From positions 62,001 through 126,000 of the forward strand of contig CALUBS010000001.1 of NCBI GenBank assembly GCA_943914355.1: a DNA stretch of 64,000 nucleotides, given 5' to 3'. Positions 54,767-63,261 of this stretch are shown piece after piece. Each line of letters opens with the position of its first letter. Positions within the stretch are counted from its first letter, which is position 1. The translations under genes were made by a program, and so were the position numbers. The notes beneath the pieces are model-generated. The model searched no databases. It was not told the DNA's origin and worked only from the letters and a program-made list of their open reading frames with translations. Source of the DNA: an uncultured Corynebacterium sp. (GTDB taxonomy: Bacteria; Actinomycetota; Actinomycetes; Mycobacteriales; Mycobacteriaceae).

Positions 54767-55128
54767 TACTTGGCCCCTTCCTGCTGGCTTTCGACAACCA
54801 CGGTGATGTGGCTGGTGCGCTTACGAATCATGAATGCACGACCCTGTGCACGCGGCTGGAAACGACGCATGGTCGGCCCCTCGTTGGCGTATGCCTCGGA
54901 GATGACCAGGGTGCGTGGGTCGAGGCCGAAGTTGTTCTCAGCGTTAGCGGCTGCGGAAGCAACGACCTTTGCAACTGGCTTGGAAGCACCCTGCGGTGCG
55001 TACTTCAGGATTGCCAAAGCTTCGCTTACGGACTTGCCGCGGACCAGATCGAGCACACGACGTGCCTTCATCGGGGTAACGCGGACGTAGCGGGCCGTGG
55101 CGGATGCGGAGGTGATGGTCTCACTCAT
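54766..55128 (-). CDS. rplV: 50S ribosomal protein L22
   Basis: 120 aa; lines the exit tunnel ([40 protein letters not shown]). TAATG overlap with rpsC. Confidence 0.98.
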   Translation of the reverse strand: MSETITSASATARYVRVTPMKARRVLDLVRGKSVSEALAILKYAPQGASKPVAKVVASAAANAENNFGLDPRTLVISEAYANEGPTMRRFQPRAQGRAFMIRKRTSHITVVVESQQEGAK

Positions 55129-55131
55129 CGC

Positions 55132-55410
55132 TTATCGACGTCCCTTCTTGTCATCCTTGACGTGACCCTTAAAGGTCTTGGTTGGTGCAAACTCGCCCAA
55201 CTTGTGGCCGACCATGGAGTCCTCGATGAAGACCGGCACATGCTTGCGGCCGTCGTGGACGGCGAAGGTGTGTCCGATGAAATCGGGGAGAATGGTCGAG
55301 CGGCGAGACCAGGTCTTGATGACCTGCTTGGTGCCTGCATCGTTTTGAGCATCCACCTTGTTGAGGAGGTGCTCATCGACGAACGGGCCCTTCTTAAGGC
55401 TGCGTGGCAT
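55132..55410 (-). CDS. rpsS: 30S ribosomal protein S19
   Basis: 92 aa ([25 protein letters not shown]-equivalent [20 protein letters not shown]). Small-subunit head protein, 13 bp after rplB. Confidence 0.98.
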   Translation of the reverse strand: MPRSLKKGPFVDEHLLNKVDAQNDAGTKQVIKTWSRRSTILPDFIGHTFAVHDGRKHVPVFIEDSMVGHKLGEFAPTKTFKGHVKDDKKGRR

Positions 55411-55423
55411 TGTTTACCTCCTC

Positions 55424-56260
55424 TTAGCGTTTCTTGTTCGGGCGACGACGGCGCACGATCATGTTGTTGGAGTAACGGTTCGGGTTGCGGGTGCGACCCT
55501 CCTTGTGACCCCATGGGGACACTGGGTGGCGACCACCGGAGGTCTTACCCTCACCACCACCGTGTGGGTGGTCAACCGGGTTCATAACGACACCACGGAC
55601 GGTCGGGCGAACGCCCTTCCAACGCATGCGACCGGCCTTGCCCCAGCGGATGTTCATCTGCTCGGCGTTGCCAACTTCACCAACCGTTGCGCGGCAACGG
55701 ATGTCCACGCGGCGGATTTCAGAAGACGGCATACGCAGAACGGCGTACTTGCCTTCCTTACCCAGCAGCTGGATGGAAGCACCAGCAGAGCGAGCCAGCT
55801 TAGCGCCAGCGCCCGGCTTGAGCTCAACAGCGTGGATGGTCGAACCGGTCGGGATGTTGCGCAGCGGCAGGTTGTTGCCCACCTTGATATCTGCGTTCGG
55901 GCCGGACTCGACAACAGCACCCTGCTTCAGGCCCTTCGGCGCGATGATGTAGCGCTTCTCGCCATCTACGTAGTGCAGCAATGCAATGTTTGCGGTGCGG
56001 TTCGGGTCGTACTCGATGTGAGCGACCTTTGCCGGAATGCCGTCCTTGTCGTTACGACGGAAGTCGATCAGACGGTAACGGCGCTTGTGGCCACCGCCGA
56101 TGTGGCGGGTGGTGATGCGGCCGTAGTTATTACGACCACCGGTTTTGCTCAGCGGGCGCAGCAGGGACTTCTCCGGAGTCGAGCGAGTGATCTCGTCGAA
56201 CTCAGATACGGAGGATGCGCGGCGACCCGGAGTTGTCGGCTTGTACTTACGAATAGCCAT
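55424..56260 (-). CDS. rplB: 50S ribosomal protein L2
   Basis: 278 aa; peptidyl-transferase-centre protein ([40 protein letters not shown] with the key His). Confidence 0.98.
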   Translation of the reverse strand: MAIRKYKPTTPGRRASSVSEFDEITRSTPEKSLLRPLSKTGGRNNYGRITTRHIGGGHKRRYRLIDFRRNDKDGIPAKVAHIEYDPNRTANIALLHYVDGEKRYIIAPKGLKQGAVVESGPNADIKVGNNLPLRNIPTGSTIHAVELKPGAGAKLARSAGASIQLLGKEGKYAVLRMPSSEIRRVDIRCRATVGEVGNAEQMNIRWGKAGRMRWKGVRPTVRGVVMNPVDHPHGGGEGKTSGGRHPVSPWGHKEGRTRNPNRYSNNMIVRRRRPNKKR

Positions 56261-56295
56261 AATTCTTCCTTTTCCTTTCGGCTCTCCGGTGGCGC

Positions 56296-56598
56296 TTAAG
56301 CGCCTGCGCCGAAGACGTCGATGGAGTCGCTGCCTTCACGGAGCGTCACGTATGCGCGCTTGGTGGACTTACGCTGACCGAAACCGGTGCGGGTGCGCTT
56401 GCGCTTACCTGCACGGTTTACGGTATTCACGGAGTCGACCTTCACGTCAAAGATCTGCTCGACGGCATCTTTAATCTGGGACTTGTTGGAGTCTGGGGAG
56501 ACGAAGAACGTGTAGACGTTCTGCTCCATCAGACCGTAGGACTTCTCAGATACAACCGGGGCGATGATGACATCGCGCGGGTTAGAAATCTTAGCCAT
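56296..56598 (-). CDS. rplW: 50S ribosomal protein L23
   Basis: 100 aa ([40 protein letters not shown]). Docking site for trigger factor and SRP at the tunnel exit. Overlaps rplD by one base. Confidence 0.98.
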   Translation of the reverse strand: MAKISNPRDVIIAPVVSEKSYGLMEQNVYTFFVSPDSNKSQIKDAVEQIFDVKVDSVNTVNRAGKRKRTRTGFGQRKSTKRAYVTLREGSDSIDVFGAGA

Positions 56599-57251
56599 TA
56601 GTTCTCCTCCTTATCCGCGCCGGTAGCGCGAGTGATGAAGGTGTGTAGCGCCTCAACGGAGAACACAACGTCATCGGAGTAGAGAACGTCGTAGGTGTTG
56701 AGCTGACCGGCGTCCAAGATCTGAACGTTCGGCAGGTTATTAGCGCTACGACGGGCGTTGATGTCCTCGCGGCCGATAACCAGCAGCACGTTGTCGCGCT
56801 CGGTCAGGGACTCGAGGAAAGCCTTGGCCGCCTTGGTGGACGGCTTCTGGCCTGGAACCAACTCTTCGATGACATGGATGCGCTCGTTGCGAGCACGGTC
56901 AGACAACGCACCGAAGAGAGCAGCCTTGATCATCTTCTTAGGGGTGCGCTGTGCGTAGCTACGTGGCTGCGGGCCGTGGACGGTGCCACCGCCGGTGTAG
57001 TGCGGCGCACGGATGGAACCCTGGCGCGCACGACCGGTACCCTTCTGGCGGAAAGGCTTGCGACCACCACCGCGGACAGCGCCGCGGGTCTTGGTGGCGT
57101 GGGTGCCCTGACGAGCAGCAGCAAGCTGTGCGTTGACAACCTGGTGCATCAAAGCAACGGATGCCTCGGTGTCAAAGATTTCAGCCGGCAGGTCCACGGA
57201 GCCATTGGTCTTACCTTCGGAGGTGTGGACGTCTAGCTTGAGGTTGCTCAT
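56598..57251 (-). CDS. rplD: 50S ribosomal protein L4
   Basis: 217 aa ([20 protein letters not shown] extended loop; [17 protein letters not shown] end). Overlaps rplC by 4 bp. Confidence 0.98.
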   Translation of the reverse strand: MSNLKLDVHTSEGKTNGSVDLPAEIFDTEASVALMHQVVNAQLAAARQGTHATKTRGAVRGGGRKPFRQKGTGRARQGSIRAPHYTGGGTVHGPQPRSYAQRTPKKMIKAALFGALSDRARNERIHVIEELVPGQKPSTKAAKAFLESLTERDNVLLVIGREDINARRSANNLPNVQILDAGQLNTYDVLYSDDVVFSVEALHTFITRATGADKEEN

Positions 57252-57904
57252 GCGTGTGCACCGCCCTTCACTGCGGTCTTAACGGTGACGAGGCCACCGC
57301 GCGCACCAGGGATAGCACCCTTGATGAGCAGCAGGTTGGACTCGACATCGACTTTCTGAATCTTCAGGTTTTGGGTCGTCACGCGGTCGTGGCCCATGCG
57401 GCCAGCCATGCGCTTGCCCTTGAAGACGCGGCCCGGGGTAGCAGCGCCACCGATACCACCAACGCGGCGGTGAGCGGCCTGGTTACCGTGAGCTGCGCCC
57501 TGACCCTGGAAGCCGTGGCGCTTCATAGCACCAGCGTAGCCGTGGCCCTTGGTCTGGCCGGTGACGTCAACGAAGGTGATGTCTTCGAAGATGTCTACCT
57601 TGACCTCTTGGCCAACCTCGTATGCGGAGGTGTCATCCATGCGGATTTCCGCAACGTGACGACGTGGGGTTACGCCAGCCTTCTTGAAGTGACCACCCTC
57701 AGGCTTGTTTGCCTTGCGTGGGTCAATCTCGCCAAAGGCGATTTGGATGGCACTGTAGCCATCGGTTTCGGGGGTGCGAATCTGGGTGACAACGCATGGC
57801 CCTGCTTCAACGACGGTAACCGGAACAACGCGGTTGTCATCGTCGAAGACCTGGGTCATGCCGAGCTTCTTGCCCAGAATGCCCTTGATCTCGTTTTCAC
57901 TCAT
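57248..57904 (-). CDS. rplC: 50S ribosomal protein L3
   Basis: 218 aa ([40 protein letters not shown]). Its extended loop reaches the peptidyl-transferase centre. Confidence 0.98.
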   Translation of the reverse strand: MSENEIKGILGKKLGMTQVFDDDNRVVPVTVVEAGPCVVTQIRTPETDGYSAIQIAFGEIDPRKANKPEGGHFKKAGVTPRRHVAEIRMDDTSAYEVGQEVKVDIFEDITFVDVTGQTKGHGYAGAMKRHGFQGQGAAHGNQAAHRRVGGIGGAATPGRVFKGKRMAGRMGHDRVTTQNLKIQKVDVESNLLLIKGAIPGARGGLVTVKTAVKGGAHA

Positions 57905-57927
57905 TATTAGTTCTCCACCAAAGTCGC

Positions 57928-58233
57928 TTACTGGATGTTCACGTCGACGCTTGCCGGAAGATCGATGCGCATCAAAGCATCAACGGTCTTCGGGGTCGGG
58001 TCGAGAATATCGATCAGGCGCTTGTGCGTGCGCATCTCGAAGTGCTCGCGAGAGTCCTTGTACTTGTGCGGAGAACGAATAACTGCGTACACGTTCTTCT
58101 CGGTTGGGAGCGGCACTGGGCCAACTACACGAGCACCCGTACGGGTAACGGTCTCGACGATCTTCTTTGCAGAAGCGTCGATTGCCTCGTGGTCATAGGC
58201 CTTCAGCCGAATGCGGATCTTTTGTCCCGCCAC
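57928..58233 (-). CDS. rpsJ: 30S ribosomal protein S10
   Basis: 101 aa ([40 protein letters not shown]). First gene of the S10 operon, preceded by a ~700-bp region without other genes. Confidence 0.98.
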   Translation of the reverse strand: MAGQKIRIRLKAYDHEAIDASAKKIVETVTRTGARVVGPVPLPTEKNVYAVIRSPHKYKDSREHFEMRTHKRLIDILDPTPKTVDALMRIDLPASVDVNIQ

Positions 58234-58944
58234 GCTTATCCTCTTCCTCGCTTCCCCACTTTCACATTCCCGGCGTTTCCGGGGCGTGAAGCGGTGGGAA
58301 ATTGCTTCTCGATTTCTCTATAACGTTGTCCGGGCCTGGGGCCTGACACAACGCCAGTGGTCTGACTGTCATGACAACCAAGAGATACAGCACATGGCAA
58401 ATGCCAGTCTGCAGTGCTCCTGACGGGGTACAAGACCCGTAGTCAAAGTATTGTGAAGAGGACGGTTTTCACGCATTACACGTGGAGAGTGTCCTATTCG
58501 CTAACTGCCGCTGTTTATTTGCCATGCCCCTTCTCCGGTCCATCGTCTCGGGGTGCCTCTGCTCTAGCGCGGACCTAGCCCGATCGGATGACCTTCCAGT
58601 CTGTGTTTCAGGAAAATCCTGAGACACGGTGACAACGAAGGTGTCATGTTCGCTTTACCAGCTCAGCGTCTCCCCGATGCGCACCGTATTTAAGACGGTC
58701 CGTTACCGGTTCGCACTGCCCTGTTAAAGCAACCTAAGTATTTAAGCACGATGGGCTGGTGTTTTTCAAACCATCCCGGCAATAGTGCCAATAATCACGT
58801 TTTGGTAAAAATTGTTGTCACAGACCCCACGAGTGGTTAGCCGGTAGGTACGCTCAAGGAAGGATTTTGAACCGCTGGTTCTTGATCCTTCAATTTCATA
58901 TTGCGACCATGCAAGTCAATATTTAAGGAAAGGCCTTAAAGACC
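58234..58944. promoter_or_regulatory. Long divergent intergenic region of the S10 operon and the asp23 operon
   Basis: 711 bp with no credible coding frame. It should hold the S10 promoter and leader on the minus strand and the asp23 promoter on the plus strand. A GAAACACAG/CTGAGACAC-rich patch near 58600-58635 and a TTTTGGTAAAAATTG-type AT-rich stretch at 58799-58815 stand out. AAGGAAAGG precedes the asp23 ATG. No riboswitch or tRNA was recognised. Confidence 0.5.
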
Positions 58945-59424
58945 ATGTCTGAGAACAACACTCCTGCAAAGCACTCTGAGAACAACGTTGCCGCTTCTGA
59001 AGAGCGCGAGGTAAACAACAACCTGGAGACTCAGTACGGCACCACCACCATTGATGACGTCGTTGTTTCCAAGATCGCTGGCATTGCAGCCCGCGAAGTT
59101 TCCGGTGTTGACTCCCTTGGTGGCGGCGGCGCTCGCATGATGGGCACCATCCGCGAGTCCTTCGGCGCATCCGAGGACGTACGCCAGGGTGTTGACGTAG
59201 AGGTAGAAAACGGCTCCGCAAAGATCGAGATTGCCATCACCGCTGAGTACGGTGTTGCTATCCACGAGCTGGCTGAGGCAATCCGCCGCAACATCATGAA
59301 CGCTGTCGAGCGCATGACCGGCCTGACCGTAGAGCGCGTTGACGTTGTTGTTCACAACGTCAAGCTGCCGAAGGAAGACTCCGAGTCTGAAGAGCAGGCT
59401 GCACTGAACCAGGGCCAGGCATAA
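58945..59424 (+). CDS. Asp23/Gls24-family envelope stress protein
   Basis: 159 aa. After an acidic, Asn-rich N-terminus (~30 residues) comes an Asp23 domain: TTIDDVVVSKIAGIAAREVS, GVDVEVENGSAKIEIAITAE, ELAEAIRRNIMNAVERMTGL, VERVDVVVHNVKLP. Asp23 proteins form a membrane-attached layer tethered by AmaP. First gene of a six-gene operon that contains two AmaP-like anchors and a second Asp23-type protein. Confidence 0.9.
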   Translation: MSENNTPAKHSENNVAASEEREVNNNLETQYGTTTIDDVVVSKIAGIAAREVSGVDSLGGGGARMMGTIRESFGASEDVRQGVDVEVENGSAKIEIAITAEYGVAIHELAEAIRRNIMNAVERMTGLTVERVDVVVHNVKLPKEDSESEEQAALNQGQA

Positions 59425-59429
59425 GAACA

Positions 59430-59777
59430 ATGCCTGAACCCCGAGCACAATTTGAGCTCGAGGTAAGCCACGCTCACGCAATTGCGGAAGCGGTGCAAAA
59501 GCTCAACGGTGTCGCGGGCCTTGACGGCGGATCCTACGGCTCGGTGAGCCTACTCTTCCCGGGCGAAAGGGTTACCGGCATGCGCCGGCCCGATCCCCGC
59601 GACGATCGCCACCTGCAAATCAACGTCCGTGTTGATATCAGTGCGCAGCCTGATCTGTACCGCCTAGCGGAAGAAGTCCGCTCGGCAGCCCGCAAGGCAT
59701 GTACGGAGCTAGAACGCGTCGACGTTGAGTTTTCTGACGCCGTAGATGGCTTATCCGCTGCTCCCTCGAAGGATTAG
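59430..59777 (+). CDS. Small Asp23-operon protein of unknown function
   Basis: 115 aa, MPEPRAQFELEVSHAHAIAE. A block AGLDGGSYGSVSLLFPGERV, GMRRP, and a C-terminal part LQINVRVDISAQPDLYRLAE resembling a shortened Asp23-like alpha/beta unit. Starts 5 bp after the asp23 stop and 2 bp before the next gene. Probably part of the same envelope assembly; function unknown. Confidence 0.75.
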   Translation: MPEPRAQFELEVSHAHAIAEAVQKLNGVAGLDGGSYGSVSLLFPGERVTGMRRPDPRDDRHLQINVRVDISAQPDLYRLAEEVRSAARKACTELERVDVEFSDAVDGLSAAPSKD

Positions 59778-59779
59778 AT

Positions 59780-59974
59780 ATGAAAAATTACACCACATTG
59801 GGCATTGTTATCGGCCTGCTACTTGCCTTCTTTTTGTACTTAGGTTGGGGTTGGACGCTGCTCGCCGTGCTGCTTGCTGCCGTCGGTGGCCTCTTGGGTT
59901 CCCACTTTGATGGCCGCATCGACCTCAGCGCCGTGTGGAATGGCCTCATCGGCAAGGAGAAAGGCCAAGGCTAA
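59780..59974 (+). CDS. DUF2273-like small membrane protein
   Basis: 64 aa: two adjacent hydrophobic helices (GIVIGLLLAFFLYLGWGWTL, LLAVLLAAVGGLLGSHFDGR) and a short C-terminus (IDLSAVWNGLIGKEKGQG). This size and topology match the DUF2273 proteins found in Asp23 operons. TAATG overlap with the next gene. Confidence 0.8.
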   Translation: MKNYTTLGIVIGLLLAFFLYLGWGWTLLAVLLAAVGGLLGSHFDGRIDLSAVWNGLIGKEKGQG

Positions 59975-61104
59975 TGTCAGAAGGTTCCACTCAGGGCCAC
60001 ACGCGTTTCTCGCTGCGGACCATGGAACGAATCGTGACCGCCGCAATTGCTAGCGTGCCTGGCACAAAAGATTTAGATGCCAAGCTTGCTGGCATTGGCG
60101 GACGCGGTTATCCACGGGTTTCGGTACAGATGGACCCAGAGCGTGAGGTCGCCGCCGTGAGCGCGACCATCGCGGTGGTGTGGCCATCTCCGGTTACCGC
60201 AGTCGCGGAAAGTACGCGTGCCGCCATTTCAGAGGCTATTGCTGCCCATACCGGCTATTCCACCACCCGCGTTAATGTCACCGTCGGTGAATCGATTCCG
60301 GGTACTCGCGTTACCGCAGAACAGCTTGCGCAGCGTCCTGCCGCTTCAGCTTTTACCCCTGAGGTCACACCTTCTACCGTGACCCAGCCTGTTACTCAGG
60401 ACTCGGTCGAAGTGCGAAGCATCGAGACTCCGGAAGAAGCCGCAGTCCGCAATGTCGACACCCCGCAAGAGGCGGAAATCCGCGAAATTTCTTCTGGAAA
60501 GGAAGTTGCGGTTCGCGGAGTATCGGCGCCCTCTGGTGACACGCCAGTGCGCTCTGTCGATACGCCGCGGGAGGCACCGGTGCGCAGCATTTCCGCTGAC
60601 CTTCCGGATCATCAGCTGCTAGAAATTAGCGCTCCGGAAGGTCACGAACTACGCCGTATCGTCGAACCGCGCCCAGAGCACGTACGCAGCGTTCGCGCTC
60701 CGCGCCCTGGCAGGTTGCTTCCGAGCGGACAGGTACGCCCCTTTGTCAAAAAGGCAAAGGTCTCTGTCCCCCGTCCGCAGCCTTTGCGTAAAATCGAGAT
60801 CGACAATACTGAACAGAAAAAGCGCGTTCGCGTTGCCCGCCCGGCTCCCCTGCGTAAGGTGCAGCCGCCGCGCCCGCAGCCACTGCGCAAGATCGAGATC
60901 GATAATTCCCGTAGCGAGCAGCGCGTGCGAACCGCTAGACCCGCGTCACTGCGCAAGGTTCAGGCCCCGCGCCAGGAACCGCTGAAGCGCATCGAGGTAT
61001 CGCCAGCTAGCCAGCGCCCGTTGCACGTCTATGCGCCACGGCCTGAGCCGCTGCGTGCTATTTCCATTACCCCGTACCACGAGCAAGGAGGCAATAATGG
61101 CTGA
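59974..61104 (+). CDS. Asp23-domain protein with C-terminal repeat region
   Basis: 376 aa. Residues ~10-115 resemble Asp23 (RFSLRTMERIVTAAIASVPG; VSATIAVVWPSPVTAVAEST; TGYSTTRVNVTVGE). Residues ~146-210 carry loose repeats of the form VRSVDTPREAP. Residues ~265-370 contain a basic Pro/Arg repeat: PRPQPLRKIEIDN starts at 60769 and 60868, a variant at 60967, exactly 99 bp (33 residues) apart, then a shorter unit at 61036. The tail has no membrane segment. Such repeats suggest a binding scaffold, for acidic polymer or a partner protein; this is inference. Confidence 0.75.
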   Translation: MSEGSTQGHTRFSLRTMERIVTAAIASVPGTKDLDAKLAGIGGRGYPRVSVQMDPEREVAAVSATIAVVWPSPVTAVAESTRAAISEAIAAHTGYSTTRVNVTVGESIPGTRVTAEQLAQRPAASAFTPEVTPSTVTQPVTQDSVEVRSIETPEEAAVRNVDTPQEAEIREISSGKEVAVRGVSAPSGDTPVRSVDTPREAPVRSISADLPDHQLLEISAPEGHELRRIVEPRPEHVRSVRAPRPGRLLPSGQVRPFVKKAKVSVPRPQPLRKIEIDNTEQKKRVRVARPAPLRKVQPPRPQPLRKIEIDNSRSEQRVRTARPASLRKVQAPRQEPLKRIEVSPASQRPLHVYAPRPEPLRAISITPYHEQGGNNG

Positions 61105-61663
61105 AATGAATTTGCCTGAGCATTTCGGGCAGCAGCCCAAGGCGTCTCCTGCAGTTCGCACGTGGACCGTAATCCTGGGTTTTGTGCTGCTTGTCATTGG
61201 CGTTGTGGGGGTACGCGAAACCTGGCTTGTCGGCGCGGACGCTAATGCCCAATCGTGGGTCCAGCCGGTCCTCGATCTTATTGCCACCGAGCAATTAGAG
61301 ACGTGGATGATCTGGGCGGGCGTGGGTTCCATCGTGGTTGGTCTCATCTTTGTATTCGCTGCGGTAAAGACCCGTCGCAATACCCACACTCAGATCACTT
61401 CTGAGTCCGCTTCCATGTGGATGCGGCCAGTTGATGTCGCACGATTGAGCTCTGCTGCAGCACGCCGTGTTCCGGGAGTCGCTTCCGCGCAGACTTCGGC
61501 TGATACCAAGAGCGCGAAGGTCACCGTCAATGGCGATGAGCAAGACTCCGATTTGCCTGGGCGCGTGGAAAAGGCTGTCAACAGCGCTTTAGAGGTCCTT
61601 GCAGACCCACCAAAGGTCACCGTAGCCGTAGAGAAGATTCCGGAGATGGATAATCATGTCTAA
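61097..61663 (+). CDS. AmaP-like membrane protein of the Asp23 operon (DUF6286-type)
   Basis: 188 aa from the ATG at 61097 with AGGAGG upstream, overlapping the preceding gene by 8 bp. Two membrane helices (TVILGFVLLVIGVVGVRETW and MIWAGVGSIVVGLIFVFAAV) flank an extracytoplasmic loop, and a C-terminal domain (MRPVDVARLSSAAARRVPGV ... VTVAVEKIPEM) has an Asp23-like pattern. Likely an anchor for the Asp23 layer. Confidence 0.75.
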   Translation: MAEMNLPEHFGQQPKASPAVRTWTVILGFVLLVIGVVGVRETWLVGADANAQSWVQPVLDLIATEQLETWMIWAGVGSIVVGLIFVFAAVKTRRNTHTQITSESASMWMRPVDVARLSSAAARRVPGVASAQTSADTKSAKVTVNGDEQDSDLPGRVEKAVNSALEVLADPPKVTVAVEKIPEMDNHV

Positions 61664-62231
61664 AAAGCTTGCTACCTTTGACCGAATCCTCCTCGGCCTG
61701 CTCGGAATTATCCTCATCGCGCTAGGCGTATGGCCAATCCTCATTAACTTCAATGTGGAATTTGCTGAGTACTTGGCCGAGTGGGTAGACCACGATACGT
61801 GGCGCACTTTAAGCGAAAATAGTTGGTGGGTCTGGGTCTTGGCTGGTGCCTCTGCCCTGCTGCTCATCATTGGCTTGTGGCTCATCGTCGTGAACCTGCG
61901 TCACCGCCGGTTTAATAATGTGGACTCCGCAGCCTCCAATGAACAAGGCGCAATCTCTGCATCCATGAACGCCATCGCCACCGCGGTGGCCAAGGATCTG
62001 GACTCGCGAGATGGTGTGGAACGCGTGGACCGCTTGGTTGCGTACGACCGCGCCCGCCCAACGCTGCAGTACACGGTGGTTGCTAACCCAGATACGCCGC
62101 TGGAGCGCTTGACCAACGCTGTGGAAACTAATGAACGCGACTTCCGTGAGGCATTCCCGAATGCTGACCTGGATACCAGCTATAAGCTGCACTTCACCAA
62201 GGTTAAGCCGATGAAGGATTTAGCTGAATAA
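61656..62231 (+). CDS. AmaP-like alkaline-shock membrane anchor
   Basis: 191 aa, two helices (ILLGLLGIILIALGVWPILI and WVWVLAGASALLLIIGLWLI) followed by an Asp23-like C-terminal domain (SMNAIATAVAKDLDSRDGVE; YTVVANPDTPLERLTNAVET). It overlaps the previous gene by 8 bp and converges on the next gene with a 12-bp overlap. It resembles AmaP, which tethers Asp23 to the membrane. Confidence 0.78.
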   Translation: MSKKLATFDRILLGLLGIILIALGVWPILINFNVEFAEYLAEWVDHDTWRTLSENSWWVWVLAGASALLLIIGLWLIVVNLRHRRFNNVDSAASNEQGAISASMNAIATAVAKDLDSRDGVERVDRLVAYDRARPTLQYTVVANPDTPLERLTNAVETNERDFREAFPNADLDTSYKLHFTKVKPMKDLAE

Positions 62232-62918
62232 GGGGTTTGGGGTCTCTGCAGCAAGGACCTCAACCACCTTACCGAGCCGCGCATAATCGCCGCCCTCGAG
62301 GAGTACTTTCAGCTCCTCGCCAGGGCGGCATTTTTCTATCCTTTTCCACGCATAATCGTGGGCCACCACCCGCCGATTTCCCTTATGAAAGAGATGCAAT
62401 CCGTGGTCTAGAACTGCAATCTCGTCCTCGAATCGAAGAACATAGACAAAGTCTCCCAACTCGTAGCGTTTAAGACCGCTGAGTTCTGGTAGCTGTTCAG
62501 ACAGACGCATGATACTGGAGACGATTCCAAGGCGGTGTTCAAAGCCCTCAGTATCCGTAACCACGAAGGGCCGGCCAGGCCCTGTTGGCCTAATCGCACT
62601 ATATGCCCACACAACCGGCTGTGTATTCGCGCGGCGAACAATGATGCGGGAGGCATCGGCGGTGATGCGGCAGGTGGGGGCATCGCTAAGCACGAGCCAC
62701 TCACCTGTGCCCACGCGACCATCCTCAAGGGGCAATAACGGCGGATGAACTTCGGCCTGTCGCTCCAACTCAGCGACCAACTCCGCGTCGCTCACGCCCC
62801 AGCCGATGCCCCGGTTGGCCAATAAGGCAAAAAGCGTAGGCAGGCTCAAATCGGGTTGCCCCTCCCACGCCTTGCGCAGCGCTGCCAAGGTCGGGTCAAT
62901 GCGAGTGGGATCTTCCAT
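62220..62918 (-). CDS. Conserved protein of unknown function
   Basis: 232 aa from the ATG at 62918 (a TTG two codons earlier is possible). An N-terminal helical part (TLAALRKAWEGQPDLSLPTL, GIGWGVSDAELVAELERQAE) reads like a small winged-helix or helical module. A beta-rich C-terminal half follows (WLVLSDAPTCRITADASRII, FVVTDTEGFEHRLGIVSSIM). No signal peptide or membrane segment. I do not recognise the family. Confidence 0.75.
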   Translation of the reverse strand: MEDPTRIDPTLAALRKAWEGQPDLSLPTLFALLANRGIGWGVSDAELVAELERQAEVHPPLLPLEDGRVGTGEWLVLSDAPTCRITADASRIIVRRANTQPVVWAYSAIRPTGPGRPFVVTDTEGFEHRLGIVSSIMRLSEQLPELSGLKRYELGDFVYVLRFEDEIAVLDHGLHLFHKGNRRVVAHDYAWKRIEKCRPGEELKVLLEGGDYARLGKVVEVLAAETPNPLFS

Positions 62919-63261
62919 AAGCAACTAGCCTACCGAGCCCTTCCGCCCTAATACAGCCGCGGAGGATCACCCCACTCGGGCTGATTGGTTACCCCCGTTG
63001 TCACTTATTTTCAGTTAATCGTTTCTTATAACTGTTGAACAATTTAGGTTTTTAAATCTGCAGCTGAATCCAATTTTTTTAGCGCCTTAAGTGTCTACAC
63101 TGAAAAAATACCTATTGGTTGACTGGCGATGTACATCACGGGGCTATGTGAATTGTGCCCTTGCTTATATCTTATTAGATTGGTCACATACAACGACTCC
63201 ATCGTTGGCTTCATATTTATTCGCACTGTTTCCTGCTTAACCGCGCACGGAGAATTTCCCC
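62919..63261. promoter_or_regulatory. AT-rich upstream region of the ABC permease gene
   Basis: 343 bp clearly richer in A and T than the flanking genes, with poly-T and poly-A runs around 63076-63109. No gene is supported. It probably holds the permease promoter; GGAGAA lies 7 bp before its ATG. Confidence 0.45.

Noticed and set aside
58234..58944. Riboswitch, tRNA or tmRNA in the S10 upstream region
   Set aside because: No cloverleaf, CCA end or recognised aptamer core was found by eye.
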